The position numbers were made by a program, and so were the translations under genes. A stretch of 39,438 nt of DNA from positions 1-39,438 of the IMG/VR virus record IMGVR_UViG_3300038701_002267; one strand, written 5' to 3'. This DNA is from a virus. The notes below the pieces were generated by a model. The model did no database searches. It was not told the origin of the DNA and was given only the letters and a program-made list of their open reading frames with translations. Shown piece after piece: positions 1 through 7,977 of the stretch (its first letter is position 1; each line of letters opens with the position of its first letter).

Positions 1-127
1 ACTAAAGCTCAAGAGGCTATAAAAAGTGAAGATTTTGATTCTTGGAGCAAAGAAAAACAAGAGTATTGGACTCAGCTTTCCGAGGTTGAAACCGTGATAA
101 TGACAGGGGGGCGTGGCTCAGGTAAAT
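1..127. repeat. Terminal direct repeat, left copy
   Basis: Bases 2-127 are identical to 39313-39438; base 1 (a) differs from its counterpart 39312 (c). The terminase reading frame runs through the join without interruption, so this is the overlap of a circular or circularly permuted molecule. A repeat of 126-127 bp is also the size an assembler leaves at the ends of a circular contig, so it need not be a physical terminal repeat. Confidence 0.95.
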
Positions 128-1287
128 CCAAAGTACTTGAAATATCATGTGCTGACAATGCGGATATATATAGCCATCAGGTTTATTATACTAGATTTAC
201 AAACGAAAGTTTATCGGATAGTGTAATAAAAGACTTCGAAGAATCCCTTGAACTTGCGGGAATTGAAGATGCAAAAACCCTAAGTAGGTCAATTAAATTT
301 ACTTCTGGAGGAGAAATATCATTCAGAGGTCTTAAGCGTGGTTCTAAGGCGCAAACAGCGGGAGGTAAGGGTATATCAGCTTATAACTGTCAAGTAGTAG
401 AGGAGGCTGAAGAACACCCAAGTTTAGAGCAGTTCGAGAAGATGCAGCTCTCGATGAGAAACAAGAAGTTTCAAAACTATAGTATTCTAAACTTAAACCC
501 GACTACTAAAGAGCATTGGATTTATAAAGAGTTTTTTGAAGAGAGATCAGTCGATCCCGGATTCAATGGAATTAAAGGAGAAATTCTATACATACACACA
601 ACCTATCTTGATGTTAAGAAGGAGTTTCACACACCTCAAAACTGGAAGAAATATAAGAGATATGAGAAAGCTTATAATTTATACAACTCCACACCTAAAA
701 GCGAAAGAGGTAAACTAACAAACAGAATTGTTAGGCACGCCAATTATTATAAGTTTGAAATATTAGGAGGTTGGAAAGACAAGGCAGAGGGTGTTATTTA
801 TGATAATTGGGAGTATGGAGAATTCCCTGATGATCTTATTGTTGGATTTGGAATGGATTTTGGTTTTAGCCCAGATCCAACAACAATGGTAAAGGTTTCA
901 ATTGACCGTAAAAAAGAAAAGATTTACGTACAAGAATGTTTTTATGAAACAGAACTAAGCACTAAAGAAATTTCACAAAACATTTATAAGTATGCCAATG
1001 AAGATGATTTAATAATTGGCGACAACTCTGAAAATAGGCTTATTAATGAGCTTGCCGATGAAGGCCACAATATTTTAAAATGTAGTAAAAAGGATGGTAT
1101 TGCTAATGGTATTAGAAAAATACATGATTATACTATTGTTGTCTGTGGGGAAAGTCAAAATCTAATAACTGAACTTAACAATTATGTATGGAATGATAAA
1201 AAAGCTTCAATCCCAATAGATGCATATAACCACGCACTGGATGCATTAAGATATATTGTAGAAAGACTTGTTAGGGAACTGGAATAG
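1..1287 (+). CDS. terL: Terminase large subunit, C-terminal part (TerL)
   Basis: ATP-driven DNA-packaging motor and headful nuclease acting at the portal. The gene begins at 39270 at the other end of the window; joined, the protein is about 442 residues, normal for the PBSX/Terminase_3 family. The Walker A motif GGRGSGKS (encoded from about 100) follows directly after the only early ATG at 94. Conserved-looking sequence lies before that ATG, so it is internal and not the start. Walker B is VVEEAEE and the coupling motif is LNLNPT. Nuclease motifs follow: GMDFGFSPDP, IIGDNSEN and DAYNHALDALRY. The portal gene follows 41 bp downstream. The family call rests on motif reading. Confidence 0.95.
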   Translation, partial: TKAQEAIKSEDFDSWSKEKQEYWTQLSEVETVIMTGGRGSGKSKVLEISCADNADIYSHQVYYTRFTNESLSDSVIKDFEESLELAGIEDAKTLSRSIKFTSGGEISFRGLKRGSKAQTAGGKGISAYNCQVVEEAEEHPSLEQFEKMQLSMRNKKFQNYSILNLNPTTKEHWIYKEFFEERSVDPGFNGIKGEILYIHTTYLDVKKEFHTPQNWKKYKRYEKAYNLYNSTPKSERGKLTNRIVRHANYYKFEILGGWKDKAEGVIYDNWEYGEFPDDLIVGFGMDFGFSPDPTTMVKVSIDRKKEKIYVQECFYETELSTKEISQNIYKYANEDDLIIGDNSENRLINELADEGHNILKCSKKDGIANGIRKIHDYTIVVCGESQNLITELNNYVWNDKKASIPIDAYNHALDALRYIVERLVRELE

Positions 1288-1328
1288 TAGTGTTTTAATA
1301 TAAAAATATTTTTGACTATTTTAGCGTT

Positions 1329-2579
1329 ATGAATATAGTGCAAAAGACTCTTTTAAACTTAGCCCTTAAAACAGCAGGCGTTGTATCAGGCTCTAGTTTC
1401 AGCACCCAATTTTTCGGTTTCGACGGTGGGTTTTCATTCTCTGGGCTGTTAAAAGACAATAAATTAGTAAACGAGGGTTATGCGAGTAACACCGACGTTT
1501 ACGCAATTATCAGGCTTATTGTACAGAAGGCAGGAACAGTTCCTTTTAAGCTTTATATTAAAACCTCAGATGGAAAAGAAGAAGTAACGAGTGGCGCACT
1601 ATACGATTTACTTTTAAAGCCAAATGAATCACAAACTCAAAAACAATTCAGAGAAAACGTTCTTGTTTATTCTCTTTTAACAGGAGATAGATTCTACGAC
1701 ATGAAGAAAAACCCTTATTTGGATGATACGGTAAGGGAAATGATTGTTTTACCTTCAAACCTTACGGATGTGGTTGTTAACGCAAACAATGACGTTGTAG
1801 GGTATCAAGAACGACTTCTTAACGGAGTTAAAAAGTATGCTGCTGAAGATGTGTATCACGGAAAATACTTCAATCCGACGGCTAAGGGGATTTATTCACA
1901 TAGAGGTTTAAGTCCTCTCCAAGCTGGGTACAGATCGCTTCAAGCTTCTAACCAATCAATTACTGCAAGAGCTTCTTTTTATAAGAACAGAGGCAAGATA
2001 GGCGTTCTATCATCTGGCACGGATGATGTCCTAACGGATAAGCAGAAGAAAGATCTTCAGGAGGTTTTTGATAAAGACACAGGAGGAGCTGAAAAAGTAA
2101 ACGGTGTTCATTTGTCAAGAGCAAATGTAAAGTTCACACAACTTGGTTCATCCCCTCAAGACCTTGAAATGTTTAAGAGCGTTGCTGTAGATTTGCAGGC
2201 TCTTTGTCGTTTATATGGATTAGACTCTAAGTTGTTAGGGGACCCTAAAGCGAGCACACACAACAACATAATTCAAGCAGAAAAAACATTCTGGACCAAC
2301 GCAGCGTTACCTGCCAACCAAGTAATACTTGATGATTGGGCAGCGTTCTTGTTACCTGGTTGGAGTGAAGAAGACGGTGTTGAATACTTTATTGAACAAG
2401 ACACTTCTGGAATAGAAGCATTACAATCTAACAAGAAGGAAGAAGCCGAAAAGAATAAAATAGTCGTTGATGGCATAAATGCAATACTTACAGCAGAAAC
2501 CTCTGATGCTGCAAAGGTTGCTATGCTTGTAGAATTATATGGAAAAACAGAGGAAGAAGCTAGAGCATTAATATCATGA
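1329..2579 (+). CDS. Portal protein (HK97-type)
   Basis: Dodecameric ring at the capsid vertex through which DNA enters and leaves; it docks TerL and the head-tail connector. At 416 residues it has the usual size of the Phage_portal (HK97 gp3-like) family. Recognisable stretches are the N-terminal NTDVYAIIRLIVQKAGTVPF, the wing region with LLTGDRFYDM, and the stem/clip region with SPLQAGYRSLQASNQSITARA and the LCRLYGLDSKLLGDP motif followed by an NNI..AEKTFW segment. It sits between TerL and the protease, the standard order. Its TGA overlaps the start of the next small gene (ATGA), indicating coupled translation. Confidence 0.93.
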   Translation: MNIVQKTLLNLALKTAGVVSGSSFSTQFFGFDGGFSFSGLLKDNKLVNEGYASNTDVYAIIRLIVQKAGTVPFKLYIKTSDGKEEVTSGALYDLLLKPNESQTQKQFRENVLVYSLLTGDRFYDMKKNPYLDDTVREMIVLPSNLTDVVVNANNDVVGYQERLLNGVKKYAAEDVYHGKYFNPTAKGIYSHRGLSPLQAGYRSLQASNQSITARASFYKNRGKIGVLSSGTDDVLTDKQKKDLQEVFDKDTGGAEKVNGVHLSRANVKFTQLGSSPQDLEMFKSVAVDLQALCRLYGLDSKLLGDPKASTHNNIIQAEKTFWTNAALPANQVILDDWAAFLLPGWSEEDGVEYFIEQDTSGIEALQSNKKEEAEKNKIVVDGINAILTAETSDAAKVAMLVELYGKTEEEARALIS

Positions 2580-2674
2580 AAAAGCCAGAAATAAAAGCGG
2601 TCAAAACTAAGGAAGAAATGAAGAAGCTTAGAGAAGACGCAAAAAATAAAGTAGGTCAAAAAGTAAAGAAATGA
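2576..2674 (+). CDS. 32-residue lysine-rich peptide between portal and protease
   Basis: An ATG at 2576 overlaps the portal stop (ATGA), and its TGA at 2672 overlaps the protease ATG at 2671 (ATGA again). The product is a 32-residue, strongly basic peptide with roughly two fifths lysine or arginine and no cysteine or membrane segment. The double ATGA chain is good evidence of translation, because it fills the gap exactly. I do not recognise the peptide. It could simply be a translational bridge keeping ribosomes on the head operon. Confidence 0.6.
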   Translation: MKKPEIKAVKTKEEMKKLREDAKNKVGQKVKK

Positions 2675-3495
2675 AGTTCATCTGTAAAGAATTAGGGGAA
2701 AGACAATTCTCAACAAAAGACGAACTTCTTCTTGAGTTGAAAAACAACAAGGAGGAGATCATTCGTGTAAAGAAGGCGGAGATCAAGGAGACAAGAAGCT
2801 CTAACCTTCCTCTTCTTGATGGTTTTAAAGGTAAGGTTCCTTTCCCAACTAAAGAAGGATTCTTTTATCCGATCATAAACAGTACTAATATATTGGACTC
2901 TCACAACGATGTTCACTTGTCTAGTATTTGGAATAAGTCGGCACAAGAACAGAATAGAAAAACATTTTATGTAACAGATCACGAATTGAAGATTAACAAC
3001 GTTGTTGCGTATCCTGAAAATGTAAACATTCAGCTTCACCAGACTACGTTCAAAGAGCTTGGTTATGATTTACCGGGTAAAACTACTATTTTAGTATTTG
3101 AGATCAGCATGGACGATGTTGTAAACGAGAACTTCATGAAGATCATTGAGCAGAAAGCACAGGTCGAAAACTCTATTAGAATGGAGTATGTGGACATTGT
3201 TCTTTGTATTAACTCAACTGATACAGATTTTAAAGAAGAAAAAACTGAGTTTGATAGATATATTAACGAGATCAGCAACAAAGACTTAGCTTACGAAAGA
3301 GGTTATTTCTTTGCTGTGAAGGAAGCAAGAATCTATAAAGAAGGTTCTGCTGTTTTGTTTGGGTCCAACCCAGCAACACATATTATCTATCACGATCAAG
3401 ATATTGAGCCGGGTAAAACCACTCAACACAAGGCGCAGGGGCCGTCAGACGACACCTTAAAGCGAAGAAGAAGAGTAATATTGTCAAATTATTAA
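2671..3495 (+). CDS. Prohead maturation protease (divergent HK97/S78-like)
   Basis: Processes the scaffold part of the capsid protein before DNA packaging. The protein has 274 residues. Supporting segments are ILDSHNDVHLSSIWNKS, matching the 'D..gDv....' strand of HK97-type proteases; DHELKINNVVAY as a possible histidine region; VENSIRMEY as a possible catalytic-serine region; and KEARIYKEGSAVLFGSNPAT, matching the conserved 'L.EgSaV..G.N..T' segment near the end of the fold. The C-terminus is basic. Position between portal and capsid protein agrees. Catalytic residues are assigned by analogy only. Confidence 0.75.
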   Translation: MKFICKELGERQFSTKDELLLELKNNKEEIIRVKKAEIKETRSSNLPLLDGFKGKVPFPTKEGFFYPIINSTNILDSHNDVHLSSIWNKSAQEQNRKTFYVTDHELKINNVVAYPENVNIQLHQTTFKELGYDLPGKTTILVFEISMDDVVNENFMKIIEQKAQVENSIRMEYVDIVLCINSTDTDFKEEKTEFDRYINEISNKDLAYERGYFFAVKEARIYKEGSAVLFGSNPATHIIYHDQDIEPGKTTQHKAQGPSDDTLKRRRRVILSNY

Positions 3496-3506
3496 ATCCA
3501 AAAAAA

Positions 3507-4844
3507 ATGAACAAAAAATGGATTCAGGCGAATAAATTCGTCAAGCTTAAGGCATCCGAGGTTGAAGCCTTAACAGAGGAAGAGTACAAAGAGTACATGG
3601 AAGATCTAGCTTCTAATGCAGAAGAAGAGATCAAAGCAAGAGACGCTAAAATCAAAGCTCTTGAAGCTTCCAGTGATGACCACGAAGAAGAGATCAAGAC
3701 TTTAAAAGCTGAGCAAGAAGCTCTAGGTAAGATCGTTGACGCTAAGAGATTAGAGAAAACTTTCAAAGCTGTTGAGTTAATTGGAAAAGACTTAGCTGAA
3801 ATGAAGAGAAACGGTGCTATCTCGCAAGAGTCATTCGAATCTCAATTAAAAGCTGCTTGGGATGATAACTTCTCAGACTTAGAAGAGGCTCTTAAAACAA
3901 GAACATCTTCAAGCTTAGAGGTTGTTAAAGCAACTCAAACGTATGGCGACATAGATTCAGGTTCTGACTTTGCTCAAATGAGACAAGGTGTATATGACAA
4001 GCCTGTTAGAATGCCTCGTTTTAGATCTTTATTTGGAGTTATTCCAGTTAACACTGAATTCTACAAATATAGTGAGCAAGACACAGTTGTTAGAGATGCT
4101 CAAAACGTTGCGAAATGTGCTGCTGTTACTTCTAATACTAAGGAGACAATCAAGGTTAGCTCTATTCAGACTAAAGTAATAAAAGACACGATAGACTTCT
4201 GTCGTCTGTTTGTTGAAGACTATCCTTTCATGCAGTCAAGAATCAACAGATTACTTACTCAGTCTTTAGCGTTAAGAATTGATGCTCAAATCTTATTAGG
4301 TGACGGTATAGGAGAAAATACTTTCTCTATCGATTATTATTCTTCTGAATTCAACGCAGCTAACCCTTCTTGTGATATTTCAGGAGAAGTTCAAGCTGCT
4401 ACTTTAGTAGACCTAATCTTAGGTATGCAAACTCAAATCGTGGAGTTAGGTGAGCAGAACGCGTTTGATCCTGATTATGTAATCGTTAATAAGTGTGATT
4501 GGTTCGTTCAGGTTGAGTCTAGAAAGGATGCTAACAACAACTATCTTGATGGTAGAGTAACTACTGTAAACGGTATTCCTTATATTGGAGGAATGCAGGT
4601 TATCTGGTCTCCAATTGTAGCTCAAAACACTTGTTATGTTATGGACTCAACTAAGGGTGAGATCGTTGACCGTCAAACAGTAAGTCTTGATATTTCTTTC
4701 GAGAACAAAGACAATTGGGAGAAAGAGATTGCAACTCTTAAAGGGTATGAAAGATTAAATCTTTTAGTTCCTAACGAGTGGATCAATGCTTTCATGAAGT
4801 GTAGTGATGTGGCAACTGCAATTGCAGCTATCACAAAACCTTAA
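3507..4844 (+). CDS. Major capsid protein with N-terminal scaffold domain (HK97 fold)
   Basis: Forms the icosahedral shell. Of 445 residues, about 20-130 are a charged, Glu/Lys-rich coiled coil resembling the HK97 delta domain. It would act as internal scaffold and be removed by the upstream protease. The remainder has HK97 features: a 'MPRFRSLFGVIPV' entry to the fold, an N-arm/E-loop region, ALRIDAQILLGDG on the long spine helix, and the late DPDYVIVNKCDWF...GIPYIGGMQVIWS block. No separate scaffold gene is present, which fits the fused arrangement. A stem-loop follows the stop. Confidence 0.93.
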   Translation: MNKKWIQANKFVKLKASEVEALTEEEYKEYMEDLASNAEEEIKARDAKIKALEASSDDHEEEIKTLKAEQEALGKIVDAKRLEKTFKAVELIGKDLAEMKRNGAISQESFESQLKAAWDDNFSDLEEALKTRTSSSLEVVKATQTYGDIDSGSDFAQMRQGVYDKPVRMPRFRSLFGVIPVNTEFYKYSEQDTVVRDAQNVAKCAAVTSNTKETIKVSSIQTKVIKDTIDFCRLFVEDYPFMQSRINRLLTQSLALRIDAQILLGDGIGENTFSIDYYSSEFNAANPSCDISGEVQAATLVDLILGMQTQIVELGEQNAFDPDYVIVNKCDWFVQVESRKDANNNYLDGRVTTVNGIPYIGGMQVIWSPIVAQNTCYVMDSTKGEIVDRQTVSLDISFENKDNWEKEIATLKGYERLNLLVPNEWINAFMKCSDVATAIAAITKP

Positions 4845-4852
4845 GTTTAACC

Positions 4853-4873
4853 GGGGTCTATTAATTAGACCCC
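4853..4873 (+). terminator. Stem-loop after the capsid gene
   Basis: GGGGTCTA (4853-4860) pairs perfectly with TAGACCCC (4866-4873) around a 5-nt loop; AAGT/ACTT outside can extend it with an internal loop. There is no long T run, so it is more likely a partial terminator or an mRNA 3' stabiliser that raises capsid expression over downstream genes. Confidence 0.7.
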
Positions 4874-4892
4874 ACTTTAAATATCTATAGTT

Positions 4893-5165
4893 ATGTACGT
4901 TGTATTTACAAAAGATCACCAGTCTGGATTCAAAAAGGGAGATGTTAGAAATCTTTCTGAGTCTCTAGCAAATCGTTTAATTGAAGAGAAAGTTGCTAAG
5001 AAGTCTTCAAAGGCTGATTACGACAAGCACATTTCGGGACTTAAGCCAAAGAGCACGGATGCTTATGAGGCTAACAAGAAAGCTGTAAACTCTTCTAATG
5101 GAGGTTGTGAAGACTGTGACAAAGAAGACTGCGATGGAGATTGCGGTGAAGAGGCTGCTGAGTAG
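4893..5165 (+). CDS. Small head-region protein with Cys/Asp/Glu-rich tail
   Basis: 90 residues. The first half (MYVVFTKDHQSGFKKGDVRNLSESLANRLIEEKVA) resembles small post-capsid proteins of Bacteroidota phages in which a short beta segment is followed by 'LA.RLIEEGVA'. The last 20 residues form an unusual tail, GGCEDCDKEDCDGDC, with four cysteines spaced C-x2-C-x4-C-x3-C among acidic residues, which could bind metal or form disulfides. The next gene encodes a related core without this tail. A role in the head or connector is inferred from position only. Confidence 0.75.
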   Translation: MYVVFTKDHQSGFKKGDVRNLSESLANRLIEEKVAKKSSKADYDKHISGLKPKSTDAYEANKKAVNSSNGGCEDCDKEDCDGDCGEEAAE

Positions 5166-5317
5166 TGACTACTGAAGTCAAAATATCGGCTTTAAAAAAC
5201 TACAAAAATCTCGAAGAAGGGAAAGAATATACCATGCTTAAGCCTTTGGCTTTGTCATTGGCTGAGCGTGGTATTGTCAAAATTGAATCTGAAATCAAAA
5301 GGAAGGCTAAAAAATAA
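5165..5317 (+). CDS. 50-residue GTG-start protein related to its upstream neighbour
   Basis: A GTG at 5165 overlaps the preceding TAG by one base (TAGTG), and its TAA overlaps the next ATG by one base (TAATG), filling the gap exactly. The product has the pattern V-K-I-x-A-L-K ... EEGKEYTM ... LALSLAERGIVKIE, similar in layout to the 4893 gene (GFKKGD ... LANRLIEEKVAK). This suggests tandem duplication of a small head protein. The function is unknown. Without a GTG start the reading frame would begin mid-protein at a methionine in the middle. Confidence 0.65.
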   Translation: MTTEVKISALKNYKNLEEGKEYTMLKPLALSLAERGIVKIESEIKRKAKK

Positions 5318-5817
5318 TGGGTGAAATCATAAATAGCGACGACTTTAAAGGAAGGTTTGCTATTGCTAGTAATACTCTAACGCAGTCGTATAATAATGAC
5401 TACATAGTTTATTATGAAAAAGAATACCTTTCTATTTTATTGGGCGCAGAGTTGTCACAGATTTTTATCGATGACCTTATTAGCGGTGTACCTCAAGATC
5501 AAAGGTTTAAAGATATATTCGATCCTTTCAAGATAGACGAAGATTGTCACCAGTTACTTTCGAGTGATGGTATAAAGGACATGCTCTTAGGGTTTATTTA
5601 CTTCGAGATATGCAGAAACATAGACATTAAGCGAAATGTTGCAGGAAACGTAAGGAATGTGTCGGATAATAGCTCAAATGTAGGTCAGGGAACTTTGGTT
5701 AACGCTTACAATTTAGCTCAGGATACTTTTGTTGCAATTCAGCAATACATTTGTGATAATGAAAGTGTTTATCCAGAGTTTAACGGTCAGAAACTAGAAA
5801 AGACATCATGGTTATAA
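5317..5817 (+). CDS. Putative head-tail connector/adaptor protein
   Basis: 166 residues, mostly predicted helical, with YYEKEYLSILLGAELSQIF near the start and a terminal 'VYPEFNGQKLEKTSWL'. Proteins of this pattern ('YL..LLG..L...F' and a C-terminal 'yP.f.g') follow the capsid gene in many Bacteroidota phages and are usually taken as head-tail adaptors. It starts directly on the stop of the GTG gene and overlaps the next gene by 10 nt. The function is inferred from position and this pattern. Confidence 0.6.
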   Translation: MGEIINSDDFKGRFAIASNTLTQSYNNDYIVYYEKEYLSILLGAELSQIFIDDLISGVPQDQRFKDIFDPFKIDEDCHQLLSSDGIKDMLLGFIYFEICRNIDIKRNVAGNVRNVSDNSSNVGQGTLVNAYNLAQDTFVAIQQYICDNESVYPEFNGQKLEKTSWL

Positions 5818-6548
5818 GTCCAGACACGGTTTTAATAGTAAGTGAATTAGTCAAGTTAATTACTCCGACTATTCCAATTAAGGAAATTACCGAGTTGGAT
5901 GATGATTGTTTCTTAATTGAAACCTGTAATACTTTCTTCTTGAGGAAAGAATCAAGGGTAACAATAAACGGAACGGTTTATCAAGTAAAAGACTTTGCTT
6001 TAAACGAGTCAATTACTGTTTGTAAGATGTTATCAAGCGATCCAGATCCTTCTGGTGATAGTTTTCAGGTTAATGCTCCTAAGTTCTTTAATGGAACCAT
6101 GCAATCTACTGGCAAAGAACTAAACAAGATAATGGATCCTTATGAGAAGGTTCCAATGGTTTATTTGCATGAGATTTATGAGGAGGAGATCAACCGTGAC
6201 GAGGAGGCAAGAATAGGAATGACTTGTTTGTGCAAGATATTCTTTCTTGACGATACTAACCCAACGAACTTCACAAACTCAGATCAATACGCTCAGGTTT
6301 TAAGACCTGTTCGCCAAATGGTTGACCAGTTTGTTGATTTATTGGATAGAAGAAAAGACATGTTTGGGGAGTTGTCCCAGACGATGAAGTACATCCCAAG
6401 GGTGAACTTCGGTAAATACATGGCTGACAAAGGGAATGTTGGACATTTCTTCGATGGCCATTACAGTGGTTACGAGTTGAGGGTAGCAATACCAGTAACG
6501 AATGACTATTTAGATAGATTAAAGTGTAAAAATTTGTGTAATTGTTAA
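5808..6548 (+). CDS. Putative connector or tail-completion protein
   Basis: 246 residues, not confidently recognised. The N-terminal third is beta-rich (FFLRKESRVTINGTVYQVKDF). The middle contains PMVYLHEIYEEEINRD and CKIFFLDDTNP. The C-terminal third (GELSQTMKYIPRVNFGKY... FFDGHYSGYELRVAIPV) ends in a cysteine cluster, CKNLCNC. Placed between the connector candidate and the tail-tube candidate, it occupies the slot of head-closure or tail-terminator genes. The terminal cysteines match a CKC near the start of the next protein, which may be coincidence or may indicate a contact. Confidence 0.5.
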   Translation: MVISPDTVLIVSELVKLITPTIPIKEITELDDDCFLIETCNTFFLRKESRVTINGTVYQVKDFALNESITVCKMLSSDPDPSGDSFQVNAPKFFNGTMQSTGKELNKIMDPYEKVPMVYLHEIYEEEINRDEEARIGMTCLCKIFFLDDTNPTNFTNSDQYAQVLRPVRQMVDQFVDLLDRRKDMFGELSQTMKYIPRVNFGKYMADKGNVGHFFDGHYSGYELRVAIPVTNDYLDRLKCKNLCNC

Positions 6549-6560
6549 ATAACTAGAAAA

Positions 6561-7499
6561 ATGGGAAAAGTATGTAAATGCGACCAAGGAATGTTAAACA
6601 CAGGCACAGCTTGTACGGTTAACGGTTCAGTTATTCTTTTGAGCTTATTCTTTAGTAAGTATGACTCAAATAATGAACTGGCAGGTATTGACTTCGATGC
6701 TGTTGCGGTAAATGGTGTTATTCCGAAAGCGTTTATCGATGGTAAGTTAAACGCTGCTAACCCGAAAGATAGGTGGTATCCTATCGGTAACTTCAAAAAC
6801 GTTGAGAACGTAAGAGCTGAGGCTGTTACTGAGTCTTTCAATGATGGAGATGTTGCTAAAATCAAGGATGGTATCAAAACTTTTGCGGGAGTTTTACCAA
6901 AAAAGAATCCAAAGTATAAAGCAATCTTAGACTCGTTCGCTTGTAATGATGAGTTGGTTGTTGTTCACGTGGATGTTAACGGAACGATTGTAGGACAAAG
7001 CTTCGATGGAAACTTTGTTCAAGGTCTTGATGTTAATAATGAATCATTTGATCCAAACTACGTTGAGACTACTGATACAACCATCGTTAAGGTAAGCTTG
7101 AATTACTCGTACAAGCAAAATACTGATGACGGTAACTTGTATTTCATTACTGCTGACGGTACTGAAACTGACATGACAAGTGTTAGAGGTCTTAAGGATG
7201 TTGATTTGTTAGAAGAAGTTGCTGCGACAACTACTGAGTTAAGTGTTGAGGCTGTATTGTCTTACAACGCTTCAGCAAACAACAAGTTAACACTTTCGGA
7301 TTTGGTTGTTGGCGACTTCACTCTTATTAATAAAACTCAAGGAGGTACTCCTGTTGCGTTCACATTGGACGATATCGACGCAGCTCAGGGTATTTATAAG
7401 TTGGAGTATACTACTGGTGTTGCTGCTAATGATGAATTAATAGTTGGAGCAACTAAGGCAGGGTACGAAATCAAGAGTATCACAATGACCGCGTCATAA
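6561..7499 (+). CDS. Major tail (tube) protein candidate
   Basis: 312 residues, beta-rich, low in basic residues. The N-terminal part (about 1-200) would be the tube domain. The C-terminal 90-100 residues (from about ATTTELSVEAVLSYNASAN) look like an added Ig-like surface domain rich in Thr, Ala and Asp, common in major tail proteins. N-terminal cysteines occur in KVCKCDQG. It sits after the connector genes and precedes two small genes in the place of tail assembly chaperones. The call is inferred from position and composition. Confidence 0.55.
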   Translation: MGKVCKCDQGMLNTGTACTVNGSVILLSLFFSKYDSNNELAGIDFDAVAVNGVIPKAFIDGKLNAANPKDRWYPIGNFKNVENVRAEAVTESFNDGDVAKIKDGIKTFAGVLPKKNPKYKAILDSFACNDELVVVHVDVNGTIVGQSFDGNFVQGLDVNNESFDPNYVETTDTTIVKVSLNYSYKQNTDDGNLYFITADGTETDMTSVRGLKDVDLLEEVAATTTELSVEAVLSYNASANNKLTLSDLVVGDFTLINKTQGGTPVAFTLDDIDAAQGIYKLEYTTGVAANDELIVGATKAGYEIKSITMTAS

Positions 7500-7500
7500 G

Positions 7501-7686
7501 ATGGCTGACAAGGTTGTAAGAAAATATGGAACCGTTAGTATGGATATATTGGCGGTTCCTACTTCTAAGGCTGAGTTCGTTAAGAAGTACTCAAAGAGGA
7601 TTCCTGATGTAGACAAGGCTTGGAAAGAGATTAGTGCTTTACAAAAGAAGCACGGAGTTGGTAAAGAAAGTAAAAAAGAAGACTAG
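7501..7686 (+). CDS. 61-residue basic tail-region protein
   Basis: A small lysine-rich protein (about a quarter Lys) starting one base after the tail-tube stop and ending in TAGTG, where the next gene starts. I do not recognise it. Position after the tail-tube gene suggests a tail-assembly role, but I see no slippery heptamer or frameshift-type overlap with the next frame. Confidence 0.6.
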   Translation: MADKVVRKYGTVSMDILAVPTSKAEFVKKYSKRIPDVDKAWKEISALQKKHGVGKESKKED

Positions 7687-7901
7687 TGTTTGAACTTAAA
7701 TTGTATACTGGAGGTAGAAGGGCTTTTAATTCTTCTTGGATAAAGGAAGCTATTATTGTAAGTCCAGGTGGTGGCAGTCCTGATTATGTAGTAATATATG
7801 TGGGTGATTTTGATGATCCATCTTTATTGACTCCAATCGATTTAGCATACGAAAACTATGCTCAGATGAGCGAAGACATAAAGTCTAATACTATATTTTA
7901 A
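7686..7901 (+). CDS. 71-residue GTG-start tail-region protein
   Basis: A GTG at 7686 overlaps the previous TAG by one base (TAGTG, the same junction type as at 5163-5167). The protein has 71 residues, is beta-rich at the start (FELKLYTGGRRAFNSSW) and acidic at the end. It is the last gene before the 7900 terminator, so the first tail transcript may end here. The function is unknown. Confidence 0.6.
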   Translation: MFELKLYTGGRRAFNSSWIKEAIIVSPGGGSPDYVVIYVGDFDDPSLLTPIDLAYENYAQMSEDIKSNTIF

Positions 7902-7927
7902 GAGGGGGGTTAGATATAACCCTTCTT
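7900..7927 (+). terminator. Terminator at end of head/tail-tube operon
   Basis: GGGTT (7907-7911) pairs with AACCC (7918-7922) around a 6-nt loop; flanking AAG/CTT can add pairs across a small internal loop, followed by TTTTATTTT. It lies directly after the gene ending at 7901 and before the promoter at 7944, separating two transcription units. Confidence 0.7.
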
Positions 7928-7943
7928 TTATTTTAAATAATAT

Positions 7944-7974
7944 TTGCACAATTCGTGAAGATATATTAATATTG
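7944..7974 (+). promoter_or_regulatory. Promoter with embedded operator (copy 1)
   Basis: TTG at 7944-7946, a 20-bp spacer, then TAATATTG at 7967-7974, close to the Bacteroidota TTG...TAnnTTTG consensus. The spacer begins with CACAATTCGTGAA, part of the element TTGCRC-N5-GTGAA shared with promoters at 26599, 31235 and 35225. From about 7937 through 7956 this copy and the 26599 copy differ at one base. The first ATG (7978) lies only 3 bases past the -7 element, so the mRNA for that gene may be leaderless. Confidence 0.75.
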
Positions 7975-7977
7975 GGT

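Noticed and set aside
1307-1314. TATTTTTG resembling a promoter -7 element before the portal gene
   Set aside because: No TTG at 19-22 bp upstream and the gene can be served by read-through from the terminase operon.
2273-2659. Long minus-strand frame opposite the portal gene
   Set aside because: Serine/phenylalanine-rich composition of an antisense shadow, no start context, and it lies over the well-supported portal and its small downstream gene.
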